DNA of 29,473 nt from a virus. The DNA lies in the IMG/VR virus record IMGVR_UViG_3300042987_001610, positions 1 to 29,473 of that record, one strand, 5' to 3'. A program made the translations under genes and the position numbers. This document shows, one piece after another, positions 1 to 9,218 of the stretch; the stretch's first letter is position 1; each line of letters opens with the position of its first letter. The notes beneath the pieces are model-generated. The model was not told the origin of the DNA, searched no databases, and saw only the letters and a list, made by a program, of their open reading frames with translations.

Positions 1-44
1 GACTCCGAGGCGCGGGCGAGCAGGTAATCGAGTGCGTTTTTCAT
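1..44 (-). CDS. Start of a gene running off the left edge (partial, unidentified)
   Basis: An ATG at 44 opens a frame that reads MKNALDYLLARASE before the window ends. Its ATG overlaps the TGA of the membrane-protein gene in an ATGA junction, the same tight coupling used elsewhere in this operon. In podoviruses the gene after the ejection proteins and a small membrane protein is often a lysis gene. Fourteen residues are too few to assign a family, so only the existence of the gene is claimed. Confidence 0.55.
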   Translation of the reverse strand, partial: MKNALDYLLARASE

Positions 45-334
45 GGTTGGTGGTCGAGTTTGCGCTCGACTCGCTCCATAATGGCCGAGTTCTGCGCGAT
101 GGTTTTTGCGGAGGTGGCGACGACCTCCAGCATCTCCTTATTGGCTTGCTTGAGGTGAGCCACAAATTCGGCGGACTGCTCGTCCATGCGTGATCTCAAT
201 TGATCGATTTGTCGGATGAGGTAGCGGAACAAGACCCATGCAAACGCGAGGCAGATGAGGAGAAGACAGACAAAAAGCCATCGGTCGTTTTGCGCCGAGG
301 CGTGATTGGCAAAGGACAAGAGGTCGTCGGTCAT
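41..334 (-). CDS. Small single-span membrane protein with coiled coil (possible holin or inner-membrane spanin)
   Basis: The protein has 97 residues. A short polar N-terminus of about 18 residues is followed by one strong hydrophobic segment (about residues 19-39, rich in L, F, A, I and V), then a basic stretch (RYLIRQ). The rest is a long charged helix with heptad-like spacing up to the C-terminus. One N-terminal membrane anchor plus a periplasmic-type coiled coil fits an Rz-like i-spanin or a type of small holin, and the position after the ejection genes fits a lysis role. No family-specific motif proves either, and a minor virion membrane protein remains possible. The ATG lies 14 bases downstream of a copy of the recurrent motif, with no Shine-Dalgarno sequence visible. 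Its stop overlaps the next start at 44. Confidence 0.6.
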   Translation of the reverse strand: MTDDLLSFANHASAQNDRWLFVCLLLICLAFAWVLFRYLIRQIDQLRSRMDEQSAEFVAHLKQANKEMLEVVATSAKTIAQNSAIMERVERKLDHQP

Positions 335-348
335 TAGGTCGCGGGTAT

Positions 349-365
349 GGTATCAGTCAAAACTG
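349..365 (-). promoter_or_regulatory. Recurrent motif copy A, before the membrane-protein gene
   Basis: On the coding strand this reads CAGTTTTGACTGATACC, with the exact 14-base core TTTTGACTGATACC. It fills most of the short gap between the stop of the giant gene (378-380) and the ATG at 334. A second TTTTGACT lies just upstream (369-376 on the plus strand as AGTCAAAA), giving a small direct repeat at 14-base spacing. The function is unknown; a phage promoter or processing site is the simplest idea. Confidence 0.6.
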
Positions 366-377
366 AAGAGTCAAAAA

Positions 378-3300
378 TCAGTCCGAGGTTGCGTTGTCCG
401 CGATTCCGAAGAAGTCAGATGCGATGTGGGTGAGCGATGCGGCGGCTGCGGCGTTTTGGTTAAAAAGACCCATGAGGGAAACCATGCCGTCGATGTCTTT
501 TAAAACATCGGCCATCTCGCGCTCTCCTTGGACAATGTCCGGGATGTTTTTGATGGCGCGGACCCCACGCTCAAAATTGATGAGGTCGGAGCTTTGGTGG
601 TATTGGCCGAGAGCGGTATTGATTCCCTTCTCTATGTAGTCGCCAAGGTATGGGATGCCTTGGAGCGGTTCTGTCGCCATGGCCACGCCGATGCGTTTCC
701 AGTTCCATGTTTTTGAGTCGAAGAATTCATCCTCGTCGTCGCCATCGTCTCTTATGTCCTTCCATGCATTTCGTATGAATGCGCCCATGGCCAAGTTGAA
801 AACAATAAATCCAAGCGCCGTTGCTCCGAACCTCTTGAGAGGTCGGTTGGCTTTTGTGTAGGCAAGCAGGGCAAGGTTTTTCCGAGCCTCGGAGGCGAAT
901 GCCCAGCCGAGTCGCGACCCGGGGTTGGTTGCGGTGACCTCGTAGATTGACTTCGCTCCCATGCGGGTTGGCTGCGCGAGTCGGTCGGTGATGCGTTCGG
1001 CGGTGTTGTGAGCGTAGTCCTCTGCGGCCTTGCCGGTGTAGCCAAGCGATTTGGCTTGGCCCAAATTGTAGTCGTAGACCATGGCGTAGGTGCCAGCGGT
1101 CCACAGGGCATCCGACCCCGAGATTAGGCGTCCGATTTTTTCGACTTGGTGCTTGAGTTGGTTTGGCTTCCCAGCCTTGAGACCCTCCATCGCGATCTGC
1201 ACGATGGGTGGCATTTGTTTCAAGCGCCGTTGGATGTATGCGGAGTTGAGTGAATCACCCCAGCCGAGGTTTCCGGTCAGCAACTTGCCAAGCCTGTAGA
1301 CATAAGCGCCCATCGGGAGTTCGGCGCTCGCGGCTCCGATCTGGGTGGTCTGAATAGCAAGCGTCCCAACACGACCTATGAGTGCGACTTGCGCTGCGCG
1401 GCTGGCCATGCGGTTTAAGACCTGCGATATTTCGAGGCCGAGCGATGCGTCTCTGTTGCCGCCTTGGGAGAATGCGTCGAGGTATCGGTTGAGGACTCCT
1501 GTTGCCTCCTCGCCGCCAGCTTCTTTGATTGAGTTTTGGACATCGCGGAAGCGTAGGATTCCATTTGCCTCTTTGATCCATGGCGCGAAAGCCTTCCAAT
1601 GCTCCATCTGCCGAGTGTGGGCGAGGTATGTCTGCACGACATTTCTGAAAGCAGGTTCGGCGATGGCTGTTCCACGGGTGCGGAGAGCGCGGGGGGATAT
1701 GCTGGTTGCCGATACGGAATTACCGGTGACCGGGTCGGTGACCATCCCGGCAGGCGCATTGATTGGAACAACGGTGACAGGAGAATAGTTTTGAATTCGC
1801 GGGAGGTTGATTCCGTTTAGTTCGCGATAGACGGAATTGATCGCGAACCATTCCTTCCCGTAGGAATCCAATAAATAATCCCGGACGGTTTTGGCCTCCG
1901 GCGATAAGGCGGATTCGATTTCGTCGATGAATTTTTGGTCGTAGTGCCACTTTCCAACGGGTATTCCACTTTCATTAAGTTCGCCCTCCATGTGGCGGCG
2001 ACCATCTTCCTGCATCCATAGCATCGTCGCGGACAACGCTTCCAGTTCAGAGAGGTTGAGACCATTGGCCGGTATCGAGGGCTGGCTCATTTGCCACATG
2101 AGCTTCTCTCCCGCAGCCCGGTTGCCACCGGCAAGTTTTGTGAAGAGGTCATGGATTGCCTCCTCTTTTGCGGCCACGGCATCGATCTTGGCATATTCCG
2201 CTTTGCGCTGACCATCCGAGAGCCGGATTGCCATTGGGGATTCGTGGCCGAAAAGGATGTTCACGACACCATCCCATGCAAGCGTATCCATAAACCATCC
2301 GTGGACTTTCCCTTTTAATCCATTATCGGCAGCAGCTCTTTTTCTTCTGTCTGTGTAATCGCCTTTTTTGCCTGTTGCTAGGATGGCTTGGGCGCGGGAA
2401 ATATCGCGATCCTCACGCTCACGGATTTTCTTTTGGATGAATTCCGACATTCCCTTGTCCCATGTTTCCTTGGCGGACTCCAATGCGGCAGCGCGGCGGC
2501 TGGAGTCGGCATTTTTCCAATCACCGGCGAGTGAGACGAGGTCAGCCTCGCGGGTTAGCATAGCCTCTTCCTTGGCGGTGAGATTCCCGGATGCGATCTG
2601 CGTTTCGAGGTTGGCGATGTGGCCATCGACTTTCTCGGCGCTCCAGTTGCGGGCCTCGCGGACCACGGCAAAGAGGGACTGGATGTCCGCTCCGATGCCT
2701 TTGGGCTTCTCCCCTGCCGCTGCCTTCTTGGGCTTGGTGTCTTCCAGCAGTGCGTCAAATGCCGAACCGTATTCCTCCTTGAGCGTTCGCTCCAGTTGGC
2801 GGTCGATCATGTCGATGCGCTTCACAAAGAAATCTGCCAATGCCTTGTCGCCTGTGCCGATATTGGCAAGCACGGCAAAGCCTCCCACCCTGCCACGAAC
2901 TTCTGGTGGCAATACTTTTAAAATCCCATCCAACTCCCCGATGGCGGTGACAAGTTTTGTATGCCGGACTTTGTCGCGCATTCTGGCATTGGCTGCGGAG
3001 TCTTTGGCTGCTGCCGCTTGCTCGATCTGCTGGCGCTGGGTTTTTGCTTCGGTATCGATGGCTGCTTTGCGCTCGGCGTATTTGTCCCGGATGCCTTTCT
3101 CTAAAATCTTCGCTCGGTCTTTGGCATCGCGCTCGACGCGCTTGCGCTCGGCAAGGGTTTGAGCAGCTTCGATGCGCGGCATGAAAGTGTCCGCGTTGTC
3201 CTGCAATGCTTTTTCGACCTCGGTGGCTTCCTCGGTGGTCAGATCAGCGAGTTTGGAAGCCCGCTCGGACTCGACTTGCTCAACGGCTGGGGCGGTATTA

Positions 3301-6300
3301 GTCGAAACTGCGGAACGAATCGCGTCGAGTTCCTCCTTGTTCTGCTGCATGACACGCAAAAACCTTTCCCGCGCCCGCTCGTAGACTTTAAGCCGCTCGT
3401 CCGGGCCTCGGTTCATGCCGCCGAGCGCGGCGTTTACTCGGTCGATCTCGCGCTGGCTGGCGATGGAATAAGAAATTGAATCCGGAGACTCAAAATTTTG
3501 AACCGCCGAATTAACTTCCTCTCTTGTGAGTCCAAGAGCTTGGAGTTGGTAATCGTTGAGTTGCTTTAAATCGGCAACGACCTGCTCGACTCCTCGGGGT
3601 AATACCTTTCGAGCATTTCCAGAATCCCCTGCAGCACCGGCACCGTCAGATACTCCTCGCCCTTGGTTACCCTGTCCTGCTCCACCCATGCTGACAAGCG
3701 ATCCTTCTGCGACTCGCCGAGGGCGTTGAGCCTTTCGCTCGGCCATGCCGCCAGCATTCTTTGCAGCAATGGAGATTGCTGTTGCTGTGTCTGCGTTTCT
3801 TCCAAGGTTTGCATGAAGTTCGGGATTCCACTTCATGTATACAACCGGAGGTTTCACTTGTCCATTCCAGTTCTGGCTATGCCACACTTTTTCAAGTTCT
3901 CCCATCTTCCCTGCTTCGGTGTGGTATTGCGGATCGAATGGCAAAGTATCGATCACCTCAAACCCGCTCCTTCCGTAAAGAGTCGGAAGGAGACCTGCAG
4001 GGAATTTCGGGCTTTGCACCGAGTAGCAATCCAGAAGGGTTCCGCCCTTGGATATCGCTTTGGACATGATGAGCGGGAGAGTGCCGTAGGCGGCCTTCTC
4101 GTTGTTGACCACCGAGACGATAGCCCAATCCTTTTCTGGATCGGCATACTGCGCCTCGCTTGCATCGGGGCGTTTCAGCGCGAACCAGATGTTCATGTCG
4201 CCGAGCCGGTAGACTTTCATCTTCCCGTCCTTGATCAGCTTCGACACTTCCTGTGGAGAATACTGTGTTAAGGTTACCGCTGCATCGTTGTTGCGAAGGG
4301 CGCGTGAGAATTCCGCCAGACCGGCTTGGCGCGGCTCGGTGAATTCCACCCATTTTTGATTGAGGGCGGAGACGATGGCTTTGGCTTGGTTAGGTCGCAG
4401 AGATGTCTGCGTTTGTTCCCACGCATTCAGCATGGATTCCGTGATGTGTTGAGCCTTGGCAATGCCATCGGGGATTTTGCCTTTGAGGTAGTATCCGTGG
4501 TTGGAAGTGTAACCGGCCCTGTTCAACCCGTCTCTGATGTCTGGAAACGCCAATTCATACGGGATCGGAGTGCGAAACATTGCCACCACATTGCCGGGGG
4601 CAAGTGAGTTGTAGCTGTTGTGCGGCGTGACTCCAAAAGCCTCGGCGGTCAGAGTTTTATTTTTCAGTCCTTGCTCAAGGCGCGGGACATCGATTTCCAA
4701 CAAAGAAATCATAGAAAGGTTTTGAGTTCCTCCGAAGGATTCATCGAGGGTTGCTCGTCGGATCTGTTCCATCGGCGGTGCGCCAAGCGACTCCGCTTTT
4801 GCCGAGGAAAGTTTTTCAGCGATGAAGGCGCGTTGCTCAAAGCTTAAACCGGCAAGGTAGGTGTCGAACTGGTTTGCCGTGAACTTTGTCGGGAAAGTCA
4901 GCAACCCTTCGGCAAATGTTTTGGCGTTTCTGGCTTTTTCGTATTCCTTCTTGGCATCCTTGATGGCTTTTTCATCGCGTTTGCCCTTCCTTGACTCCAG
5001 CTTGTCCAAGGCTTTCTTGGTTGCCGCTGCTTTATTGGACGAAGTCTCGGCAAGTTTTTTCGCCGCATCGATGACGAGATTGGCAAGCCCCTGTTCCTGT
5101 TCTGCGGAAATCCTGCCTTCCTGCACATAGCGGGAAACCTCGGCAAGTTTCTCCCCTGCAATGGTCGGGTTAGAGATGTGCGAGTCCTGCTTCATGGCAT
5201 ATGTGCCAATCAAGAATTTCTCGCTGCCGTCTTTACCTTTGTAAATTGCCCCAAGTTTTCGCGCTAAATTTAGCTTGCCTGTCCAAAACCCATCTTTTGC
5301 TGCCGCCCACACCACCCCTGCGTTGAAGTATTCGGGAATGACTGAAAAAGCAGGCCCGCCTTGCGCCGGTTTCTGCGTGAAACTGCCGCCGCCTGCGGTT
5401 AAATCAGCTTCAATTGGGATGATTTGGCGTCCAATAAATTCTGTGCCAATGGTTGTTGGGATTTTTAGATTGTCGGCAAGGATATTTGCCGCTGTCGTAT
5501 TAACTCCAATGCTATAGTTGGTCGCGCCGGTAGCTGGCGCGGCGAGAGCTTCCGATGCGGGGATGCGGTTGCCGTTCTCCTCGGTGATCTTGATGAGGTT
5601 TTCGTCGAAGATCACATAGTTGTATGTGCCTATGCCTTCGGATCGACTGCTGCCATCGAGGTAGCGGATGCCGGGGATGCCTGCTTGTTGCAGGTCTGCG
5701 CTTGCCGTCATTGCTGCCCTCTCTCCAAAGCTGGAATATGTTTGAGTCAGTTTTTCGTAAAAGTCTCCCCCATTAGAAATTCCTTGGTCGGTGCCTTTTA
5801 TTACTTTCCCTATGCCTCCACCCAAATCGTTCATGCCCATGGGGTGGTCCTCCAAAACCCCTAATTTTTCTAATGCCTGCTTCACCTTCTCGCTTTGCTG
5901 ACTCAACGGCTTGTCCCAATCCAGCAGGTCTTCCGGGGCGACATCAAGTTCGACGGAATACAAATTCCCAAAACTTGGATGCATCCCATCTTGTTCAACC
6001 ATTTGAACATACGCTTCAATCGCATCTTGTTCTGGCTTGCTTAAATAATCAAAGTCTCCTTGTGAGATTTTGTCTCTTACTGATGAAATATCAGTATTTG
6101 AATCACGAATTGATGTTAAATAATTTATTACTCGTGGAGTTTTTGCATCTTGGAAAAGCAAGTCGTTTAATGATTTCGGCCCTTTGCCTACAGATTTTCT
6201 ATAATGGTCTGCGACAATCTTGTTTCCAGCAAAATACAAACCCCATCCATAAACCTGCGCTCCTTCGCCGGTTCCGATTTTGTCGGTGCTGAACCGGTCC

Positions 6301-9215
6301 ACTTTGTGCGGTGTGCCGTGGAATGCGCCGATGCTGTAGTTGGCGGGGCCGGTAATGGTGGCATTGCTGGCGCGGATCGAGGGAGTATCAGTCGAAACTG
6401 CGTTGCTTCTGGAACCGATGGAGAAATCCATGAGCATCTGCCCGCCATCGGTGATGATGTCACCGCTCGCCCGCTCCCGGGTGGTGTCCACCATCGTCTG
6501 CTGGTTGAGGCCAACGGATTCGGCGAGGAAGGCTTCAAAGTTGGAGTCGATTTTGCCTTCGGAAATAGCGCGGCGGAGCCGGTAGGCGCGGCGGAAGATG
6601 TCTTTCACCACAACGGCTATCCGGCGCAAGAATCCACGGAGTCCACCCGGGATTTGCTCGTCACGGATTTTCCCGTTCATGTAAGCGACCGCAACATCGG
6701 AGAATGATTCGATGACATCGGTGTCTGTCTCGGTGCGGAGCTTGCGCTCGGTTCGCTCACTCTCGATGAGCGGGATGACTTGGTTGAGTTGCTCGCGCAC
6801 CCAATCCATCGTGACCCGCCCCTCGGCCATTGCTCGCTTGAGGTTGTCCTGCGAGAAGTCTCGCATGACCTCAATGCCGGTCGCCCCATCTTGGATGCGG
6901 ATGACTGACCGGTAGATGCCCTCTGCAAGCGCCCCTTGGTTGCTGGCGAGAACCGGGAACTGCGCGAGTTCGGAGGGTTCGTTGATGTCCATGCCGAATG
7001 CGCGGACGGTTTGGAAAAGGTTGTCGAGGTTTTGCTCCGTAGGGTTTGCCTCGTATTCATCGAGCAGGTTGCGCGGAGCGTCATCGAGAACCAGTTTTTG
7101 AATGTCCTCGCCACGGGAAATCGCTTGGTTGACTCGGTCTATGAATTGCAAAGACTCCACGATGCCGGTGGTCGCCCCGGTGATCCGAGTGCGAAGCATT
7201 TCCCGGTGAGCGGTCATGGCGGACTGCTCGTCCTCGCTGCGGTAAGCAACCGTGCCTTTCTCGTCGCGCACAACAAAGACCGGCTTGCCGTTTTCTCCTT
7301 GCTCGCGAGTCATGGTTGGCAGGGTTGGGTCTTCCTGCATGGACTTGGCCTCATCAATCTTTGTCTCCATGTAGGAGATGCCAGCCTTGATGTTGTCGGG
7401 AGTGAGTTTTTTGTATTCGGCTTGCAATGCCGCCTGCCGGTCCTGCGGAGTCTGGTTGTCCTCCACCCGCTTGATCGCGGCTTCGTCCATGCCGAATGTC
7501 CGGTAGAGATCGAGGCGCTCGTTGAAATCGTTGAACCGCTTCCCATCGGCCATGGTGGCAACGCCGGTTCCGATGAGGATGCCGGGGATCGTTGCGGCAA
7601 GGACATCGAGGCGGGAGGTTCCCCATTGCCCGAGCGTTTCCCGCCAATTCACATCCGGCACATCCGCGCCCAATGCATCAGCGACATCTTGCACGACCGG
7701 GGTGACCAAGTCCTGTGTTCCCTCCACGATGTTTTCGCCCACGACAGCAGTCCCAAATCGGATGCCTGCGCTGCCAGCACGACCGACTCGCGCCGGGTTG
7801 CCGATCTTGGACATCAGTTTTTCAAACGCCGGGAGTTTGCCGAAAATCATCTTGGCACCGACACGCTCCAGCCCGGATTGCAGGATTGCGCTTGGAGCGG
7901 CAACCATGCGGGCCGATTCGGGATCGACTCCATCAAGGCGCAGTCGGTTGTATTCGTCGGCATACACCGCCGCTCCAGAGAGCCAAGGACCGACTCCGGG
8001 GACAAGCGCCATGCCGGTATAAGCAAGCGCCTGCGGAGACCCGTATGCCATCGCCTCCATGAATCCGCCAAATCCTCCCTCGTTGATTTTTTTGATCGGG
8101 TCGAATTGATTGTCGGCGATGTTGTAGAGTTCGCGGTAGACTTGCAGCCGGTCGAATTTCTTTTGCGCCTCGGCGGTCAGTTGAGTGCGCTCCTCTGGTG
8201 TGATCTCTTGAAAGTTGGACTGATCAAACCCGGGGTAGACGGTCAGCTTGCCGGTGGTGTTTTCTTTCCAAACTTTTGGTGCTTCCTTGAGAAGTTGCAG
8301 TTCAGAATAAACGGCATCCTCCTGCATGACCATCGAACCGGATCGGAACATATTGAGCGTCCGACTCCATGATTCTCCCCATTGCTCCAGAAATTCCTTG
8401 GGTTCCTGCCCTGCCTGCTTGGCTCCGAGAACCACGGCGGCATAGGCGCGGTCGCGAACCTCGGGCGGCATGGTTGCCAGCGTGTCGGCGAGCGCCTCGA
8501 TTTCCTGCACGGATTTTGGGTTGGTCTCCCCAGCCCGCTTGGTGTCCCGCCCGGTTACCGCAGCGAGGTGGTCGTAAACTTGCTTGAGAGGTTCGGAGTA
8601 GTTCCGAAGCATTCCTTCGGTCTCGGTGGCGTAATCCGATGCGGCTTGCAATAGCCCGGACTCCCAGCCCGCTGGCAATTTTTTGAGTTTCTCGGCGTTG
8701 CGTTCTTTCCAGATGCTGACGAGTTTTGGCACCTCGACCGCCGTGCCATTCCCAATGCTGTCAAACAATCCCAAGGCAATGTCCCCGGGGATTTCGTTGG
8801 CCGATTGCATCACCTCATTTCGGGACTGCACTCCCTGCTGGATGAGACCAAAGGTTTCCTTTTCCGAGAGACCCTTTTTGCCAAACGCCTGTTGTGTCCA
8901 GATGTCACGCTTGGCCGGGTAGATCATCCCTTGGTCTTCGACCGTCTCTCCAAGTTGGTTGGCGATGAACTGCCGATTGGCAATCTGGTAGCGGGATTCC
9001 TCGTCAAGATCGGAATATCCTTCGTCCGAAATGTAATTGTCGAAATCTGTGTAGACACGGGTGAGGTGATCCCATTCTTGCTTGTTACGCTTGGCATCCT
9101 TCGCATCCGCCCATGCTGCCAGCGCCTTTGCCTTGGTGTCGTAGTCCTCCCCGGTGCTAGTGTCGATTTCGTTGTAAAAGCGTGTCGCCGTCTCGTCGTC
9201 GATGATGTTGAGCAT
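378..9215 (-). CDS. Giant polyvalent internal virion (ejection) protein with ART-PolyVal and GNAT-like domains
   Basis: This 2945-residue protein is the last and largest of three internal virion proteins, in the place of T7 gp16. Residues 1-600 are mostly helical with hydrophobic, Gly-rich segments (about 378-420 and 536-555) that could be membrane-active. Residues 964-1212 look like the ADP-ribosyltransferase domain of polyvalent proteins (FHGTPHKVDRF, GTGEGAQVYGWGLYFA, NYVIFDENLIKI). Residues 1245-1625 contain a module often seen in such proteins. Residues 1650-1800 resemble a GNAT acetyltransferase fold (late motif YGRSGFEVIDTLPFDPQY). Residues 1920-2290 are largely coiled coil. The C-terminus (2300-2945) has a hydrophobic segment at 2796-2818 followed by an acidic patch. 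FSIG, YSIG, YSIG and YSIA repeats (931, 960, 1234, 1916) separate the modules. No lysozyme motif is evident. It probably enters the host with the DNA. The start ATG lies just after the upstream TAA, with no clear Shine-Dalgarno. Confidence 0.8.
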   Translation of the reverse strand: MLNIIDDETATRFYNEIDTSTGEDYDTKAKALAAWADAKDAKRNKQEWDHLTRVYTDFDNYISDEGYSDLDEESRYQIANRQFIANQLGETVEDQGMIYPAKRDIWTQQAFGKKGLSEKETFGLIQQGVQSRNEVMQSANEIPGDIALGLFDSIGNGTAVEVPKLVSIWKERNAEKLKKLPAGWESGLLQAASDYATETEGMLRNYSEPLKQVYDHLAAVTGRDTKRAGETNPKSVQEIEALADTLATMPPEVRDRAYAAVVLGAKQAGQEPKEFLEQWGESWSRTLNMFRSGSMVMQEDAVYSELQLLKEAPKVWKENTTGKLTVYPGFDQSNFQEITPEERTQLTAEAQKKFDRLQVYRELYNIADNQFDPIKKINEGGFGGFMEAMAYGSPQALAYTGMALVPGVGPWLSGAAVYADEYNRLRLDGVDPESARMVAAPSAILQSGLERVGAKMIFGKLPAFEKLMSKIGNPARVGRAGSAGIRFGTAVVGENIVEGTQDLVTPVVQDVADALGADVPDVNWRETLGQWGTSRLDVLAATIPGILIGTGVATMADGKRFNDFNERLDLYRTFGMDEAAIKRVEDNQTPQDRQAALQAEYKKLTPDNIKAGISYMETKIDEAKSMQEDPTLPTMTREQGENGKPVFVVRDEKGTVAYRSEDEQSAMTAHREMLRTRITGATTGIVESLQFIDRVNQAISRGEDIQKLVLDDAPRNLLDEYEANPTEQNLDNLFQTVRAFGMDINEPSELAQFPVLASNQGALAEGIYRSVIRIQDGATGIEVMRDFSQDNLKRAMAEGRVTMDWVREQLNQVIPLIESERTERKLRTETDTDVIESFSDVAVAYMNGKIRDEQIPGGLRGFLRRIAVVVKDIFRRAYRLRRAISEGKIDSNFEAFLAESVGLNQQTMVDTTRERASGDIITDGGQMLMDFSIGSRSNAVSTDTPSIRASNATITGPANYSIGAFHGTPHKVDRFSTDKIGTGEGAQVYGWGLYFAGNKIVADHYRKSVGKGPKSLNDLLFQDAKTPRVINYLTSIRDSNTDISSVRDKISQGDFDYLSKPEQDAIEAYVQMVEQDGMHPSFGNLYSVELDVAPEDLLDWDKPLSQQSEKVKQALEKLGVLEDHPMGMNDLGGGIGKVIKGTDQGISNGGDFYEKLTQTYSSFGERAAMTASADLQQAGIPGIRYLDGSSRSEGIGTYNYVIFDENLIKITEENGNRIPASEALAAPATGATNYSIGVNTTAANILADNLKIPTTIGTEFIGRQIIPIEADLTAGGGSFTQKPAQGGPAFSVIPEYFNAGVVWAAAKDGFWTGKLNLARKLGAIYKGKDGSEKFLIGTYAMKQDSHISNPTIAGEKLAEVSRYVQEGRISAEQEQGLANLVIDAAKKLAETSSNKAAATKKALDKLESRKGKRDEKAIKDAKKEYEKARNAKTFAEGLLTFPTKFTANQFDTYLAGLSFEQRAFIAEKLSSAKAESLGAPPMEQIRRATLDESFGGTQNLSMISLLEIDVPRLEQGLKNKTLTAEAFGVTPHNSYNSLAPGNVVAMFRTPIPYELAFPDIRDGLNRAGYTSNHGYYLKGKIPDGIAKAQHITESMLNAWEQTQTSLRPNQAKAIVSALNQKWVEFTEPRQAGLAEFSRALRNNDAAVTLTQYSPQEVSKLIKDGKMKVYRLGDMNIWFALKRPDASEAQYADPEKDWAIVSVVNNEKAAYGTLPLIMSKAISKGGTLLDCYSVQSPKFPAGLLPTLYGRSGFEVIDTLPFDPQYHTEAGKMGELEKVWHSQNWNGQVKPPVVYMKWNPELHANLGRNADTATAISIAAKNAGGMAERKAQRPRRVAEGSLVSMGGAGQGNQGRGVSDGAGAAGDSGNARKVLPRGVEQVVADLKQLNDYQLQALGLTREEVNSAVQNFESPDSISYSIASQREIDRVNAALGGMNRGPDERLKVYERARERFLRVMQQNKEELDAIRSAVSTNTAPAVEQVESERASKLADLTTEEATEVEKALQDNADTFMPRIEAAQTLAERKRVERDAKDRAKILEKGIRDKYAERKAAIDTEAKTQRQQIEQAAAAKDSAANARMRDKVRHTKLVTAIGELDGILKVLPPEVRGRVGGFAVLANIGTGDKALADFFVKRIDMIDRQLERTLKEEYGSAFDALLEDTKPKKAAAGEKPKGIGADIQSLFAVVREARNWSAEKVDGHIANLETQIASGNLTAKEEAMLTREADLVSLAGDWKNADSSRRAAALESAKETWDKGMSEFIQKKIREREDRDISRAQAILATGKKGDYTDRRKRAAADNGLKGKVHGWFMDTLAWDGVVNILFGHESPMAIRLSDGQRKAEYAKIDAVAAKEEAIHDLFTKLAGGNRAAGEKLMWQMSQPSIPANGLNLSELEALSATMLWMQEDGRRHMEGELNESGIPVGKWHYDQKFIDEIESALSPEAKTVRDYLLDSYGKEWFAINSVYRELNGINLPRIQNYSPVTVVPINAPAGMVTDPVTGNSVSATSISPRALRTRGTAIAEPAFRNVVQTYLAHTRQMEHWKAFAPWIKEANGILRFRDVQNSIKEAGGEEATGVLNRYLDAFSQGGNRDASLGLEISQVLNRMASRAAQVALIGRVGTLAIQTTQIGAASAELPMGAYVYRLGKLLTGNLGWGDSLNSAYIQRRLKQMPPIVQIAMEGLKAGKPNQLKHQVEKIGRLISGSDALWTAGTYAMVYDYNLGQAKSLGYTGKAAEDYAHNTAERITDRLAQPTRMGAKSIYEVTATNPGSRLGWAFASEARKNLALLAYTKANRPLKRFGATALGFIVFNLAMGAFIRNAWKDIRDDGDDEDEFFDSKTWNWKRIGVAMATEPLQGIPYLGDYIEKGINTALGQYHQSSDLINFERGVRAIKNIPDIVQGEREMADVLKDIDGMVSLMGLFNQNAAAAASLTHIASDFFGIADNATSD
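3294..3310 (-). repeat. Recurrent motif copy B, inside the giant gene
   Basis: The coding strand reads CAGTTTCGACTAATACC, two differences from the 14-base core. It encodes part of AVSTNT (residues 1969-1974) in a low-complexity linker about 50 residues after the YSIA junction. It is in the same codon phase as copy C. Sharing TTTCGACT with copies C and D makes common origin more likely than chance, but a single diverged copy inside a gene could be fortuitous. Confidence 0.4.
6385..6400 (-). repeat. Recurrent motif copy C, inside the giant gene before the ART domain
   Basis: The coding strand reads CAGTTTCGACTGATAC and encodes AVSTDT (residues 939-944). It sits in the linker between FSIG (931-934) and NYSIG (959-963), directly ahead of the ADP-ribosyltransferase-like domain. 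It matches the intergenic copy D over 16 bases, so the same DNA word appears both between genes and between protein modules. Confidence 0.5.
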
Positions 9216-9218
9216 GGT

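Noticed and set aside
6936-8372. Long plus-strand open frame (478 codons) opposite the giant gene
   Set aside because: It is antisense to a gene with clear coding character, its protein has no recognisable motif, and long antisense frames are common opposite GC-rich coding DNA.
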